A stretch of 64,000 nucleotides of DNA from Lyophyllum atratum (lineage: Eukaryota; Basidiomycota; Agaricomycetes; Agaricales; Lyophyllaceae): assembly GCA_014905825.1 (NCBI GenBank), contig JACGCN010000001.1, forward strand, positions 62,001 through 126,000, in the 5' to 3' direction. Each line of letters starts with the position of its first letter. The stretch's first letter is position 1. This document shows positions 22,475-34,761 of this stretch, piece by piece. Made by a program: the position numbers and the translations under genes. The notes below the pieces were generated by a model. That model was not told the DNA's origin. It ran no database searches and was given only the letters and a program-made list of their open reading frames with translations.

Positions 22475-24092
22475 ATGTATGACTCGGATGATGAGCTTGC
22501 ACCGATCGTATGAAGCCCATCTTCCGCATTTTAGTCCTCTTATAGCTAATTCACAGTCCTGTATGAGTACCAGGTTATTGATAATGGTTCCGGCATATGC
22601 AAAGCTGGTTGTCAGTGCAGACGCTCTTCCTCCTCCTCTACCACACGAACCGAATTTAAAGATCTCTATCTGTTACAGTTGCGGGTATATGGACCTCCAA
22701 GTCCTATCTGATAGCTAGAGTGACATATTCCTCTAGGTGACGATGCCCATAGGGTGTGCATCCCGTATGTCTCTTCCTTTCATTTTCCGCACTGCCTGAT
22801 GGCTTATTTCGGGCTCTTATTAGGTCCTTCTTAGGTCGCCCTTTGAGTCGTCGCCAGGGTTTATTGCCTGGGATGGGGCAGAGAGAATTCTACGTTGGGT
22901 GCATCGAATTCTTTCTAAGAATCACCTCTCAGGTTTAACGGATACAATTATATTGTGAAGGGCAGAAGCTCAGGCGAAGCGTGGCATTCTGAACCTCAGG
23001 TATCCTATAGAGCATGGTGTCATAATCGACTGGGACGGCATGGAGAAAATCTGGGAGCATATCTTCGACCAACTTCATGTTTCTCCAGAGGAGCGTCCAG
23101 TCCTCCTGACAGAATCTCCTCTCAACCCTCGGGCTAACCGCGAAAAAATGTTTGAGGTTATGTTCGAAACCTTCAACGTCCCCGCTTCCTACGTTGCTAT
23201 CCAGTCTGTCCTGTCCTTGTATGCTTCGGGTCGCGGGAGCGGTATTATTCTCGACTCTGGAGATGGAGTAACTCATACCATGCCAGTATGGCAAGGGTAC
23301 GTGGCACGTCGTTCCATCCTACGTCTTGATCTCGGTGGTCGAGATGTAACCCATTTCATGGTCAAGAACCTAGCGGAGCGCGGCATACCCTTCACGACAA
23401 GCTCGGAACATGACATTGTTCAGGATATCAAGAGGCAGTGCGGCTATGTCGCTCTTGACTTCGAAAAAGAGCTCCAAACGGCTACTAAATCCTCATATAT
23501 AGAGAAGAACTACGAACTTCCAGATGGTCGAATTATCACAGTTGGGGACGAGCGGTATGTTTGTATTTCAGACTCAACGTTACATTGTCATCGACATCCG
23601 ACTTCTAGCTTTCGCTCCCCGGAAGCACTCTTCCAGCCTTCCTTGCTTGGACTAGAACTACCTGGTATTCACGAACTTGTGTGAGCCTTAAGCTATGTCT
23701 ACTTACGGCAAAACTGACGTCTCGGCTTAGATACAACTCAATCAGGCTATGCGACATTGATACTCGTCGTGACTTTTATGGGAACATCGTCCTTTCAGGA
23801 GGAAACACTATGTTCCCTGGGTTCTCTCAACGTGTCGAGAAAGAATTGACATCCCTAGCACCTGCCAGCGCTTATACAGGCTCCCCACGTTATCGAAACG
23901 AAGGACTGGATGTCTGATAATCTCGCCTAGGTCAAAGTCATTGCCGCAAACGAGCGGAAGCACTTCGCGTGGATCGGAGGATCCATACTGGCATCACTCA
24001 GCACATTCCAAAAGATGTGGATCTCTAAAAAGGAGTACGATGAGTATGACCCTAGCTTTGTTCGTGGCTCGCATAATTGGCATGACTTGTGA
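22475..24092 (+). CDS. Strongly diverged actin paralogue
   Basis: Actin-fold protein much closer to conventional actin than to any Arp family I know. The start at 22475 reads [11 protein letters not shown], and an intron then leads into [12 protein letters not shown] (phosphate loop 1). Later blocks are [20 protein letters not shown] (DNase-I loop region), [31 protein letters not shown] (phosphate loop 2), [34 protein letters not shown] and [20 protein letters not shown]. Departures from actin: the residues between KAG and GDD are shortened, the D-loop is altered, and the usual SGPSIVHRKCF tail is replaced by [15 protein letters not shown]. Seven of eight junctions use GT-AG. The last junction has no in-phase GT donor of normal length, only GC at 23870, so it is either a GC-AG intron or a defect. 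Confidence 0.8.
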
Positions 24093-24509
24093 CGAGTGAG
24101 TATATAATGTTTTCAGACTCGAGATTATACTAACCCCATTATCCGCTATAGTATAGCCTGCGTCCGCTAACATCACATGCGAACTTCGACCAGTCGTACA
24201 AGAATATTTGGACCCATGCTGGGATATATGTGCGATTATTTACTGCCTTTGTATAGATATTATCTTAAAGTATCGAGGACACGTTTCGTGCGTCGTCGTT
24301 TGATGCGTCGTCAGAACAAAGTACCGAAGCGGCATATAGGTAAGAGTGATATAGGAAGAGATATCACACTGGAAGGGTTACGATACCTGTTGAAAGACAC
24401 ATATGTAGGTGCTAGGGAGGCATGTAGTACGTGCATCATTTGTGTTACAGTTACAGCAAAAGTAGGGTTGTGCGGTGTCCAAAGCAGAAGCCAAAGAAAG
24501 AAAGATAAT
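24093..24509. other. Convergent 3' spacer
   Basis: About 420 bases between the stop codons of the actin-like gene and the MFS gene, which are transcribed towards each other. No gene, repeat or RNA recognised. Confidence 0.5.
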
Positions 24510-27187
24510 TTAAAACCCAAGAGACATTGAAGAGCGGACTGAGCTTGACGACGGTTGACTGCCTTTTCCAGACTTGGCATCATCCTGGCTATCGATGAAC
24601 AAGTCCTCCCCCCGCTCGCTCCCAATCCGAATCTCCTCGTCCGCGTCGTCCGGCAAAACCAAAACGTCGGAATCCGACCCAGGAGTTCCCGACTGCACAT
24701 CCTTCGGAAGCCGCACAAAACTCATGAGCATGGACGAAATAATAATCGTGACCATCGACAGGATGAATATCGCTCGAGGGAAGGTCGCGACCGTCTTCAT
24801 ATACACAAAGCCATACATCGCCGGGCCCACTATCGAGGACCTATAAAACCAAGTTAAATCAGTACCTCACCAAGAATTTCGAAAAAAGGAGAGTGAACGC
24901 ACGACAACGCCTGCACGACGCTCAACGCGCCAAACAACCGCCCGGACTCCGTGCCACCGCGTCTTCTATACATGGCCAGCGCCACACTCTGGATAGCTGG
25001 GTTCAGCCCGGCGCCCATGGCCCCAAGCATGCTAAACACGGTGAAGAACAGCGGAGTTGGCATCAAGGCTAAGAATGTATACGAAATGGCGTCAATGAGA
25101 AGGGATGCCTGTGCGAGCCCGAGATCGAACGAAGAGGAATGTACATCTTTCGCGACTGGGGGTGTCCTGCTGATCGGTCTAGTTGGTAGTAGAGGCTGCT
25201 CTTCGCCTACTACGGTGTTGGCGGGGATCCCAACAGTTTTAGGCATAGGCTTGAAGATTTTGATGATGACTGCGAGGATTTATTAGCCGAGGTTGACTGG
25301 TTTGGGAACGACTTTTGTTCGTACAGGGGAGAATGAGGGTCAGAAATACGGCACGGGCAGCACCAACTAGGGTAAGCCAATATCCAAGCTACAGAAAAGG
25401 CTAATTAGGGCAAAGAAAGCGTTGCAGTGTGACTAGAGGTCACCGTTTCTGAACTCCAACCGAAAGTCGAGGCCGCATACTGAAACTTGAAAGTATACGA
25501 TCCCTGCCAAGCCTCATCAGTTCCGAAGCACTTTCAGCGTCGAGATACACACCATGATAGACACAGCCAAGCCATATACAACAGCTAGGAGCGTCAAGTT
25601 CCAATCTCTCCTTTTTCTCTTCAAAGGATTGTCTCCAAGCCTCGCCGCCTTTAGTTCAGGCAAGAACACAGTCAGCGGTGAGAGGAAGGTGAACAATCTT
25701 TTCACTCTAACGAGCAAGCCAACCGCCGGATTCGATTCTCGATCCCGGGCTGTATCGCGTAACTCTTCTTCGTACTTGACCCTGGATTGTTGCATCTGCG
25801 ATTGCAGAAGTGACTCCGGGAGGACGAACCAAACCATAGAGGCGTAGATGAGGTGCAGCAGGGTTGCAACGTAGAACACGGATAGCAATTGGCCGGTAAC
25901 GCGTATCAGAAGGCTGCCTAGAGTTGGACCAAAAGCCATTCCCGTGAAGAGGAGACCAAGACTAAGGGCGAAAGTACGGGATCTGGGCATGATATATACT
26001 GATTTAGCAACCCTCAATATTATTTTTGCCATAGATTCCTACCGGTTGGCTTCTGTGGTTGTGTCAGCTATGTAGGCGTGCATCGCAGCGGCCGCAGCAG
26101 TCAGACCTATGAACGCATCTCAACACAGCCATTGATGCACGTCACGAAATGTAGCTTACCCCCTACGCAGCCTTCGACGGTTGGCCCGAGGACGAGAAAC
26201 CAATACCCCCCGGGAAGGCGTTGGAAATTGCGAGAGACGAAGATGAAATTGAAATCTAGGATGAGCAGACCGATTACTGATATGCCCAGAAGTCGAGTGC
26301 GCCCATGGCGGTCCGAAAACTAAATCGTTGTTTAGCAAAGGCGACGAGGGTCGCAGGGAGAATACTTACAGAGCCCCACCACCCAGTTGTCAGACAGCTG
26401 AGGATGCCTGTAGACGTGGCGATAACTATCAATGAGCAGAATCAGCAATGTGGATTCTGTAGGGGAGGCCCAGCCGGAAGGATCGATTGAATGGGTTCGC
26501 AGAGGTACAATGGCATCTTGGCAACCTTCGATCCCTAAGCCCAGAGGGATAGCAGCCAACTCACCAGTGGACAATTTGGCCACTGCAGCCTGTACAACAG
26601 GGTCGGACGCGCAGGCTGGACCTGGCTTCTCAGTGCCGTTCCTGTCTTTCTTTAGTCCAAACACTGGTTCATGCGTGGTTCTCTGCCCAAGTGGCCAGGG
26701 CTCATTTTGTGGGAATTCGGGGAGTATTATAGGGGTGTTATCAGGAAAATGGATAAAGCCTCCCCCTAGAGTTGAGTGTTCTTGTCGGAATATATCCGGC
26801 TTATGGACACTGCACGCCAAAAGCGTGTAGACTTCAATTCGCGGGGCTATAGTGGCAGACATCGCGATTGCGGTGAACGGCACGATAGTCAGCAGCCTGA
26901 GACAGTGTGAGAATCGCGTTATCGTCGACGAGATAAGCTAGGGGTGCATACCACAACGGCGAGGGCGTCTTCCACCATGGGAGAATTTTGTGGTGCTCCT
27001 TTCGGAGATGGTAATCTGCATCGGCGTCTATGACTTCATGCTGGGGGTGGACAAAGTCCTCGAGCAGCTCAGCAGCCTCCTCGCCGACGGGCCCATCTGA
27101 CAAGATAAGGCTTTCTGGCTGGGGAACGTAAGGGCGAGATGAGGAAGACCTGCGCGCTGTTGACCCAGAGCGCAACTGAGGGGACAT
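24510..27187 (-). CDS. MFS transporter, tetracycline-efflux-like subfamily
   Basis: Proton-driven major facilitator, probably a 12-span exporter or vacuolar/plasma-membrane carrier; substrate unknown. The start at 27187 gives a long hydrophilic N terminus (MSPQLRSGSTARRSSSSRPY) before the first span, WLLTIVPFTAIAMSATIAPR. A large extracytosolic loop contains KPGPACASDP. The MFS motif A lies in SFSDRHGRTRLLG, after GILSCLTTGWWG. A second group of spans includes SLGLLFTGMAFGPTLGSLLI, and a cytosolic linker (LKRKRRDWN) separates the halves. The C-terminal tail is acidic then Ser-rich (LPDDADEEIRIG, SSSSVRSSMSLGF) and ends at 24510. Introns spliced by eye keep frame throughout, for instance KLST joined to VIATSTGILS. 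Confidence 0.88.
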
Positions 27188-27409
27188 GGAGAGATGTGGG
27201 GAAAGTTTACAAGAACTCCACGGGTATACACGAGGGGTTCATTACACGACTATGATGTCTGGCATGACTTTCTATCTATAACCACGCTGTGTCATCAGAT
27301 TTCAGGACGCTTATCAGGTGGAGGATCTTATCAGATCAGATAATACGCGGAATCCTTGAATAGTTCGATCATCCGGTATCTTATCTACACACCTCTCCTC
27401 TCCTAACTC

Positions 27410-27993
27410 ATGGTCTGTTCCTCGTCTGTATATCTACTCCCTCATTGACCTTTGTATAAGTCTCAAACCGTCGATATCCCGCAATCTATCAAAGATTCAC
27501 TCAGGAAATTCCGCTTTGCACGCAGAAATGCCGGGAGCGCTGCTATAGTGATTAAGATCAATAAAGCCAAGCTCCTCATGGAAGAGGTCGAGCAGTTCGA
27601 CAACATCAGTATAGAAGAGCTCGCAGAAGGTCAGAGCCACCTCTACATAGGCTAATTCACTCACTGACTCTCCCCGCTCCCACCAGAACTGCCAGAGAAT
27701 TCGCCCCGTTATGTGGTACTGTCATATGAGCTCAGCCACGGGGATGGCAGGAAGTCCTTTCCCCTTGTGCTCATCAACTGGGCGCCGATGACGAGTGAGA
27801 TCGGCTTGCTGACACTCCATGCGAGCGCAATCCTGAATTTCCAGGCTACAGTAAGTTCGGAAACTACGTATCCCCCGGCTGCGCAGTTTAGGTTTTCTTG
27901 GTCACACAGGCCGACGTAAGCAAGGTCATAGAAATCCGCGATGGTCCTGAAGGCTTGACAAAGGAGGCGATCGATGCTAAGCTGTTGGGCTGA
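27410..27993 (+). CDS. gmf1: Glia maturation factor (ADF-H family)
   Basis: Actin-depolymerising-factor-homology protein of the GMF/Aim7 type, which binds Arp2/3 complex to promote debranching of actin networks. The start codon ATG (27410) is an exon by itself: the donor gt follows immediately and a 48-nt intron leads to SQTVDIPQSIKDSLRKFRFA. Further exons read NNISIEELAEEL-like (seen as DNISIEELAEELPENSPRY), VVLSYELSHGDGRKSFPLVL, INWAPMTSEIGLLTLHASA and ADVSKVIEIRDGPEGLTKEA, ending IDAKLLG at 27993. The length of about 140 residues matches the family, and all four exons join in frame. The 3-base coding part of exon 1 is the only oddity. Confidence 0.92.
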
Positions 27994-28150
27994 AGAGACA
28001 TGAACACTGGACATGGGTGATACGATACCGCTGCTTGCCTGCTGGCTGCCACCCTTGAATGGCTCTCATGTTATATGTTTAGGAACTATGCGGCGTGACT
28101 TTCATCTGAATCGCTGGTGTCTTATTTCTCTTAGGGGCTGTCTTTCGTAT

Positions 28151-28195
28151 CCAAAGTTGCTTGTTCCAAAGTTGCTTGTTCCAAAGTTGCTTGTA
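28151..28195. repeat. Three 15-bp tandem repeats
   Basis: The unit ccaaagttgcttgtt occurs three times in a row, the last ending in a. It lies in the roughly 280-base 3' spacer between GMF and GPI14. Confidence 0.9.
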
Positions 28196-28271
28196 TAATT
28201 ATACCCCCGCAATAGCCTCCTACCGATGTTTTACGCTATGCAAAATAAATAGGCTCTTAAGGACCACAGGA

Positions 28272-29874
28272 TCACGTGACATAATCTCCCATAATGCCCC
28301 CAAGAACCCACACATTGCCCAACACATACACCAGGCCCCTCATCCACAGCCCAAAGAACACATTCCGGCCCAAAAACTCCAATTTATACGCCTCGCTCAG
28401 CCAAAGCGCCTGCGTCCCAATCCACACACCCGCGTACGCCAACGCCCGTCTGCGCGACGTCGCCAGACGCGGGAGGAGAAGCGGTAAGAAGGTAAGATAC
28501 CACAAGAAGTACTGCACACGTCCTCATCAGCTACTACGCGACATGGAAGGCGGAATGAGAGTATGAACGCACCTGCGACGTGCAGACCTTGTTGAACAGC
28601 ACGAAGACGACCGTCTGCACGAACAACGCGAACACCAGGTCCTGCTTGCGTCTGCCAAACAGGAGCCCCGTGCCGAGCGCCAGTCCCATCTGCGGCCCGA
28701 AGCTCACGAGGGGCGAGCGGACGATGCTGCTCCACAGGGAGAGTGGAGGAGCGTGCTCTGGCGGGATGCGTGACGGGTACGTGAGATACGTGAGATAGAA
28801 GTAGGGCGAGAAGTTGTGGCGGTGGTCGAGGCGGTGGACGTGGTACAGGTACGATTCGTATAGGAATGGGTAACCCCAGCTGCCGAAAAAAACATACATC
28901 AGTCACGAAGGAAGCGGGGAGAGGAGAAGCAGACAGCTCACATTAAATAGCATCCCCCACTGAGTAAGAAAAACGTCCCAGCACTGAGCAGGCCGAACCT
29001 CGCCGTCTTCCAATTGACCAAACTTCTCAAATACGCCCTCCAACCGCCTCTTCCAGTCGTCTCCTTCACCTCAGTACTACCAATAACCCCAAGGCACGCA
29101 ACGCCGTATATGACGGGGTATATCTTCCAATGGGTGCTAAGCCCCAGCACGACCGCTGCTGCGTCCCACCGGCCCTTAAGTGCTGCATACAGAGTGAGGA
29201 GGACGAAGAGCGCGAGGACGGATTCGGAGGAGCCGCGGGTGGAGATGGAGAAGACCAGTGGGTTGAGCAGGTGTATTGAGCTGTAGAGCGTGGCTAGAGC
29301 CTCGTGTTCCTGCTTTGTAGCCCATGCCTTGGCCGAAGCACTATCATCTGATGAGGGCCCGTGTTTAGCCTTCTTCACCTTGGGAAGGCTAGGCAGGATG
29401 TCCGAGATGAGGAGCCGGTAGATGAGGATGCCGTTGATAATATCGCATGCTGCGAACACGTATTTTCCAAAGGACGGGTGCAGCCACACGTTCGGTGCAA
29501 GCAGGAGCGCGAGCAGCGGGGTATATCGGTACGTCTCTCTCGTGTATGGGCTGCACAACCAAAGGCATCAGCAGCATGCCGTGCATGTCAAGGTGTCAAC
29601 GCAAACTTACTCACTCGCCGAGGTCAAGTTGGCCGTTGTACGCTGCTAGAAGGCGGTTCAGCGGTCCCTGAGCATGGTTGATGTCGCCAGGCCCTGGTCG
29701 GAGGAGGAAACGCGCCGCGTCGCTGAAGACGCGGTAGTCGATGTCGGTGTACTTCACGACGGAGTGGCGGTCATGCCATTCGCTGTAAAGAATGAGTGCT
29801 ACACGTATGCCAATGGAGATGAGCAGAACGGTGCGGAACGAGGGGACGCGGTGGTGCAGCCCAGGCGAGTTCAT
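28272..29874 (-). CDS. GPI14: GPI mannosyltransferase 1 (PIG-M/Gpi14)
   Basis: ER membrane enzyme that adds the first mannose to the GPI precursor from dolichol-phosphate-mannose. The start at 29874 leads into the first span (TVLLISIGIRVALILY) and the family signature KYTDIDYRVFSDAARFL with the luminal acidic residues. Next comes PYTRETYRYTPLLALLLAPN, then LLNPLVFSISTRGSSESVLA, GLSTHWKIYPVIYGVAC and a loop RHNFSPYFYLTYL. The last exons hold QYFLWYLTFLPLLLP and FFGLWMRGLVYVLGNVW, stopping at 28272. Four to five introns join in frame. The many spans, the DxD-like motif and the HNFSPYFY loop make the call firm. Its partner (PIG-X/Pbn1) is not in the window. Confidence 0.93.
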
Positions 29875-30141
29875 GGTGGCATGGGAGTCGAAATCTAAGT
29901 TTATTTCAGACCAGTTACTTCGTCACTCGTGCCAGAACTTGGCCTCGGTTATTTCATAAAACTCATGACCACAACCATTCTAGTGAGTAAGGGAAAGTAT
30001 CCATAGAATAAGACTACAGCTCGCAGAGAGGAAAATCGCTTGAAGAGTCACGATAAAATAACGCTAGGTAGGTAGGTAGCAAAGGCAACGCAAGAAAACA
30101 CATAGAAGAAACTCCGTTATAAAGCATCCATCAGACTGCAT

Positions 30142-31115
30142 TTAAATCTGGAAGAGAGTGTGAATCAGCTTGCAAGATATAATGGACACGCCGGTGAGGA
30201 CTTACGTATTGCGAGACCCAACGGAAGCCTGTGACGAGGCAAGAACGTCAGGAAAGAAAACGATAGAAATGCAACGCCACTCACCCTCTCCATACCCTTG
30301 CCTCTGCACGACAGAGCACATGAAAATTTCAATGGGTCGGATGTCACTGAGAGGGACCTTGCCCTATAAGGACTACCGTGAGCACGCCACCAATGATGCG
30401 AAGAAATGGAAAAAACGGACCTTGCCAGTGGTCTGGTACAGACCGAGATGATGCCTCAGCTCCTCCTCGCTGACTGCACCTGGAGCGTCGATCTTGTTTC
30501 CAAGGACGAGGAAGGGGACCTTCGAAAGTTGTTCGATCGAGAGGAGAGCGTCAAGCTCGGCCTTCGACTCTGCGAAGCGCTCGAAGTCGGCGCTGTCGAC
30601 CAGGAAGACAATACCGTCAACCTCGGGGAAGTAGTCACGCCAGAGACGGCGCGCTGTTGGAAGATATTGAGTGATATTTAAACAAAGTATAAGAGGCATA
30701 CGTACCCTGTTGATGTCCACCCAGGTCATACGTCGTAAACTTCACGTTTCCAATGGCGAGCTCTTCAGAGGCTAGAAAAGAACCATATGAGCATCTTAAA
30801 TAGCTTTACAAGAAAGAAAGCCTCTCACTGGGGTGAAGAGTAGGCTGCAAAGTTGCGAGCCTGTCGTTTTTCAGCATATGCAACAACGTCTGCCGAGCGC
30901 ATTCAGTCGACTACCCAGCTCAAAATGTGGCACTACACACCGTCTTCCCAGCATTATCAAGCCCAAGGAAAAGAATTTTGGCGTTCTTGTGCAACAAGCC
31001 TGTACCAGAAAGTTGGTGAGCCAACGAAATTCCGACTCCGTACGTGTATCCCCCTGAGTGCCGACAACATACCGAGCTGTGCGAGAACGTCCCAGAACCA
31101 GTTAATAATGAACAT
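30142..31115 (-). CDS. SAR1: SAR1, COPII small GTPase
   Basis: Arf/Sar-family GTPase that starts COPII coat assembly at ER exit sites. The start at 31115 gives the amphipathic membrane-inserting helix [15 protein letters not shown]. Nucleotide-binding motifs: [11 protein letters not shown] (G1), [20 protein letters not shown] (G2), DLGGHQQARRLW (G3) and [19 protein letters not shown] (G4). The end is [20 protein letters not shown] plus one residue. The final intron (30148-30205, gtaagt...ttccag) leaves a last exon of six bases, ATT TAA, supplying the C-terminal isoleucine and stop. Without that splice the frame would run into intron sequence. No lesion. About 190 aa, the family norm. Confidence 0.96.
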
Positions 31116-31995
31116 GATTATGTGCGGTGCTGAATGTGAATGCCACCAAAGGAGAGTGGAGAAGGATTATAAGCAGTAAACTGGAAACGTGGACCCAACT
31201 CAAGCTATGATGTGGATGCGTGACTCTGACAGACTTGTCACGTTGTGACCATCGCGTATGATGCCGACCTCGACTTGCAAGCATGACAGACGACGACCAT
31301 GGCATATTTGACGCGGCATTTTCCTACTATCTACATGGCCCAGTGACAAGTTGACGGTATAGCGACGAAGTCCAATAATATTAGAAGATACGAACACACT
31401 CTGGTACACGTTTACGATCGGTGGAGTAGAAAACGCTCGAGGAGCGTCAATACCACGTACCGCGCTACGCCTCCGACACTCAAATTGAGGCTTCCAAATC
31501 GTCGCGGACATGGACTCTCCAGCCATACGATCTTCTATAAGTTGCCTCATTGAATAGTTTTCCTCTCGGACCACATGACAAGGTTGCATCGAGACAAGGA
31601 TTCATTTTTTAAAGCGCAAAGTCAAATCGTCTTCGGCACTTCACAGAACGAGAGGATCGATAAGGAGGCACGTTCATATTCATTCTACGAAGGTACAGAA
31701 CAGAACGGCATATTACAACAGGGTGTAGGAGAGGTCTGACACTCACATTCACCATCCTCTAGTGAGCGAGTTCTTATACCCGGCCAGGCATTCCTCTGCG
31801 CTTTGCCTGAATCACCTCATCCCGCGTATAGACTGAGCATGGATGGGCACTGTCTAACAGGTTGCGACGAAGAATGGATGATCGAAATTTTCACCTTTAT
31901 AGATGTGTAGTATTTGTGCATGTTATGGAGGGTTTTGTGGCTAGTTGCATGGCACACAACGAGGCAACACCGAAATTACACACCGCTACACCTCT
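31116..31995. other. Interval between SAR1 and a P450 3' end
   Basis: About 880 bases, including the SAR1 promoter. A minus-strand frame at 31589-31200 (129 codons, containing MSATIWKPQFECRRRS) has no recognisable family or good splice context. I do not call it. Confidence 0.4.
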
Positions 31996-34139
31996 TCACT
32001 CCTTTTGTTCTTCAGCTTGGATCAGCGAGACCGCCTTGTGCGAACGGGGTGTTATGGAACATTTGAAGGGCTTGGGATGACTGTAGACCAATGGTATCAA
32101 TAAAGTCTGTTAGTAACAAAGTCTAAACAATCAACGTGCCTTATCGTTCCAGTGGTGTTTTCGTGGACAGGCTCTATGACCACACCGTTCTCGACGCATT
32201 TGGATATGTCGAAAACGGCCAAAGTCATTGCACACGAGATAAAAATTGAGGCATCCGCGAGATGCAACCCTGTAAGTTGTGTCAATTGAAGCCCGTCGAT
32301 ACCGTGTGTATCATGCGAGTACCTGGGCATATACTAGCGATGAGGTCGTCAGATTCTCGGTTCTATCTTTCGACATTCAGGGCGGTTCTTACCGTCTTCC
32401 AAAACCAAAGCAGATACCCCGAATATCTGCCTCCGCCGGTGTGTTTTCAGTCGCAATGAAGCGATTTGGGTTAAAGACTTCCGGGTGGGCATAGACGGTT
32501 GGATCGTGGGCCAGTTGCCTAAGTGAAAAGCATCCGCTAACGAATCGATACGATTAGGTTGCCAGTGACTGACCAAAGGTTCGCGATTACAAGGGCGCCT
32601 TCCGGAATGAAATATTCATCATGCACGTCGTCCTTCATAACGCGATGGGGAATACCTAGACGTGGTGCTCTCATCTGATGGACATGGTCGAGTAATAATA
32701 GTTACTCACCAGTAGGACCCACAGCGTGCCAACGAAGGACTTCCTTTACGAGGGCGTCCACATAGGGCAGGCGTGGACGATCCTCGAATGTAGGAAGCCT
32801 GTCATTACCAACGACATTGTCAATTTCCACTTGAGCCTTCTTCGCGACCTCGGGATGAAGTGCCATGGCGAGGAAGAACGAGTATATCGCCGAAACAGTC
32901 TAGGAAGATGCTTCAACTACGCTCGATATCTTCGGCTAGCGGAAGTCCTTACAGTGTCAGCACCACCTGGTACAAGAAATTAGCAAATGTTCCTCAGGAC
33001 TTTAGATTGACCATACCCGAATATAGACTTGCTGAGCTCCACTTTATGTCAGATTCCTCTTCGGCACTGATATCTTTACCCTCCAACAAACTAGATGTAT
33101 AGGAGGCTGGTGCTGTACCTGCGGCCTGATCAGAGCAACAGTTGTAACGATCTGGAGTGGAGGACATTCGAGACACTGTACCATCTGGCGCTTTACAAAC
33201 TGGTGTGGTTGTTCGACCATTTCAACCAGGGTGGCGGCCCACAATTTGGCTCTCCTTTGGAAGCCCGCACCAGGGAACCAAGAAGGAATGTGGCGTACTA
33301 CGAAATTCCAGTAAGCGTATTATGAAGTCAACTAAATTAATCGCCTTACAAAATGGGAGGACATCGACTAGATGGCCGCCAGGCGCGGTGGAGAGGGAGA
33401 ACTGTTCAGTGGCTTTATCCGCAAGCTCGATGAAAGGGTCTCCCGTCTCCTTGACTTCATAACCATGCGAGATGCGGAGAATAATGGCCCCCGCGGTGCT
33501 AACGGACCATGATGAGCTGCACTATTGACGGCGCAAAAAGCGATCTACATACTGTCGAATATGAGCAGCCAGGTCTTCAGGCGTCTTCAAAACACGTCGG
33601 AGGAATCTTTGAGTCTCAAGTTCCTCGATATGCGAGAACTGTTTGATGTTGGCGCGACTCCCAATGACCGCGTGGAAGAGACGGCGGAAGCGACGGAGAC
33701 GGTCGCCGTATGGCAGGAGGACGAGGGTATTTTTCCAGCCGACTAGGTTACCACCCATCTGGAGTATGGGGCGGTCGGAATAGATGTGACTCTTCTTGTC
33801 AAGCAGTTCGATAGCCGCTTTGGCAGAGTTGAGGATGATTACAGTCTGTCCCAGAACTGTAACCGAACATATATCTCCTGCAATGCGTGTCAGTGATGAC
33901 GGTACGACGGCTGTCGAACTAGAGATGTTGCCCCTACCGTACTGTTCACCCCATTTTGCGAATGTAAACCACTCCTGATCGGTCGGCATATCCAGGATGT
34001 TCCCAATCAATGGGAGTCCCTTTGGACCAGGCGGAAGCGGGAGGCTGCGTTTGGAGCGACGGATGAAACTACCAATGATGAATAGACATAGGAAGGCGAG
34101 AAAGACATCCACAGAATTGACGGAACTCAGACTCATCAT
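31996..34139 (-). CDS. Cytochrome P450 monooxygenase, intact
   Basis: Microsomal P450 of the same broad basidiomycete group as the damaged copy at 6-8 kb. N-terminal anchor [18 protein letters not shown], hinge [21 protein letters not shown]-helix [21 protein letters not shown]-helix [21 protein letters not shown]-helix [25 protein letters not shown] loop, PEVFNPNRF and haem loop [17 protein letters not shown]. The C terminus reads [20 protein letters not shown] and stops at 31996. Every junction splices in frame. Two are unusual: an 11-nt exon (32323-32333) encodes the ICP of the haem loop, and the last intron (32081-32139) starts with GC. Two ATGs (34139, 34136) are adjacent and either could be used. 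Substrate unknown. Confidence 0.9.
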
Positions 34140-34761
34140 AGTAACCTGAAGAGGAAGTGAGGGTGGGGGGAACTGAGAGAGAGCATCGGGTTATAACATT
34201 CTAGTGACGCCGAAGGCATGTTGCATCCGGAGCTCTCTAAAGCGCTACGAGATGGGCTCAGCCTTGAGGCAACCTTGAGGCTAATTTGATTGGTGTGATT
34301 CACAAGACAAAAAGGGTCCCTTCTCTTGTCAAAAGGGCATTCACGGAAATGATGGTATCATGACCTCTAAATTTGACTGGAGCAACATACCAAGAACGGG
34401 CTTCTTCGGAGAAACGTGACTTCAGCTCCCCGGCGCGCGTCGTCCTATGATTCTGGACGCGAAGGGTCCGTGAACAGGAACCACGCGTCTAGAGTGGGAG
34501 TGGGCCGCATACATATGCAACTTCGCATTCGGCGGATGATTTCAATACCTCGGGTAAACCTCCTCACCTCCAGGTTTTAAGAAAGCCGCATACAGAACGG
34601 GGCGAAGATCAAGTTGGAAGATGACATTGTCGAAGTCCCTCTACTGAGTACATCCATTCTTTCTTCCACGCCACCCTTTAGAACGATTACCCGGCGTGAG
34701 CATGAAGCCCCTACTGATAAATACCTCATAACCAATATGGATCATGGTAAAAGACAAGGCG
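34140..34761. other. P450 promoter side and spacer
   Basis: About 620 bases between the P450 start and the Kre9-like gene's stop. The frame at 34641-34859 appears to be sequence downstream of the in-frame stop of the Kre9-like gene. Confidence 0.4.

Noticed and set aside
24510..24830. Sit4-like acidic/Ser tail considered as a separate gene
   Set aside because: It splices in frame as the C-terminal tail of the MFS transporter.
31200..31589. 129-codon minus-strand frame upstream of SAR1
   Set aside because: No motif, no consistent intron partner and likely overlaps the SAR1 promoter region.
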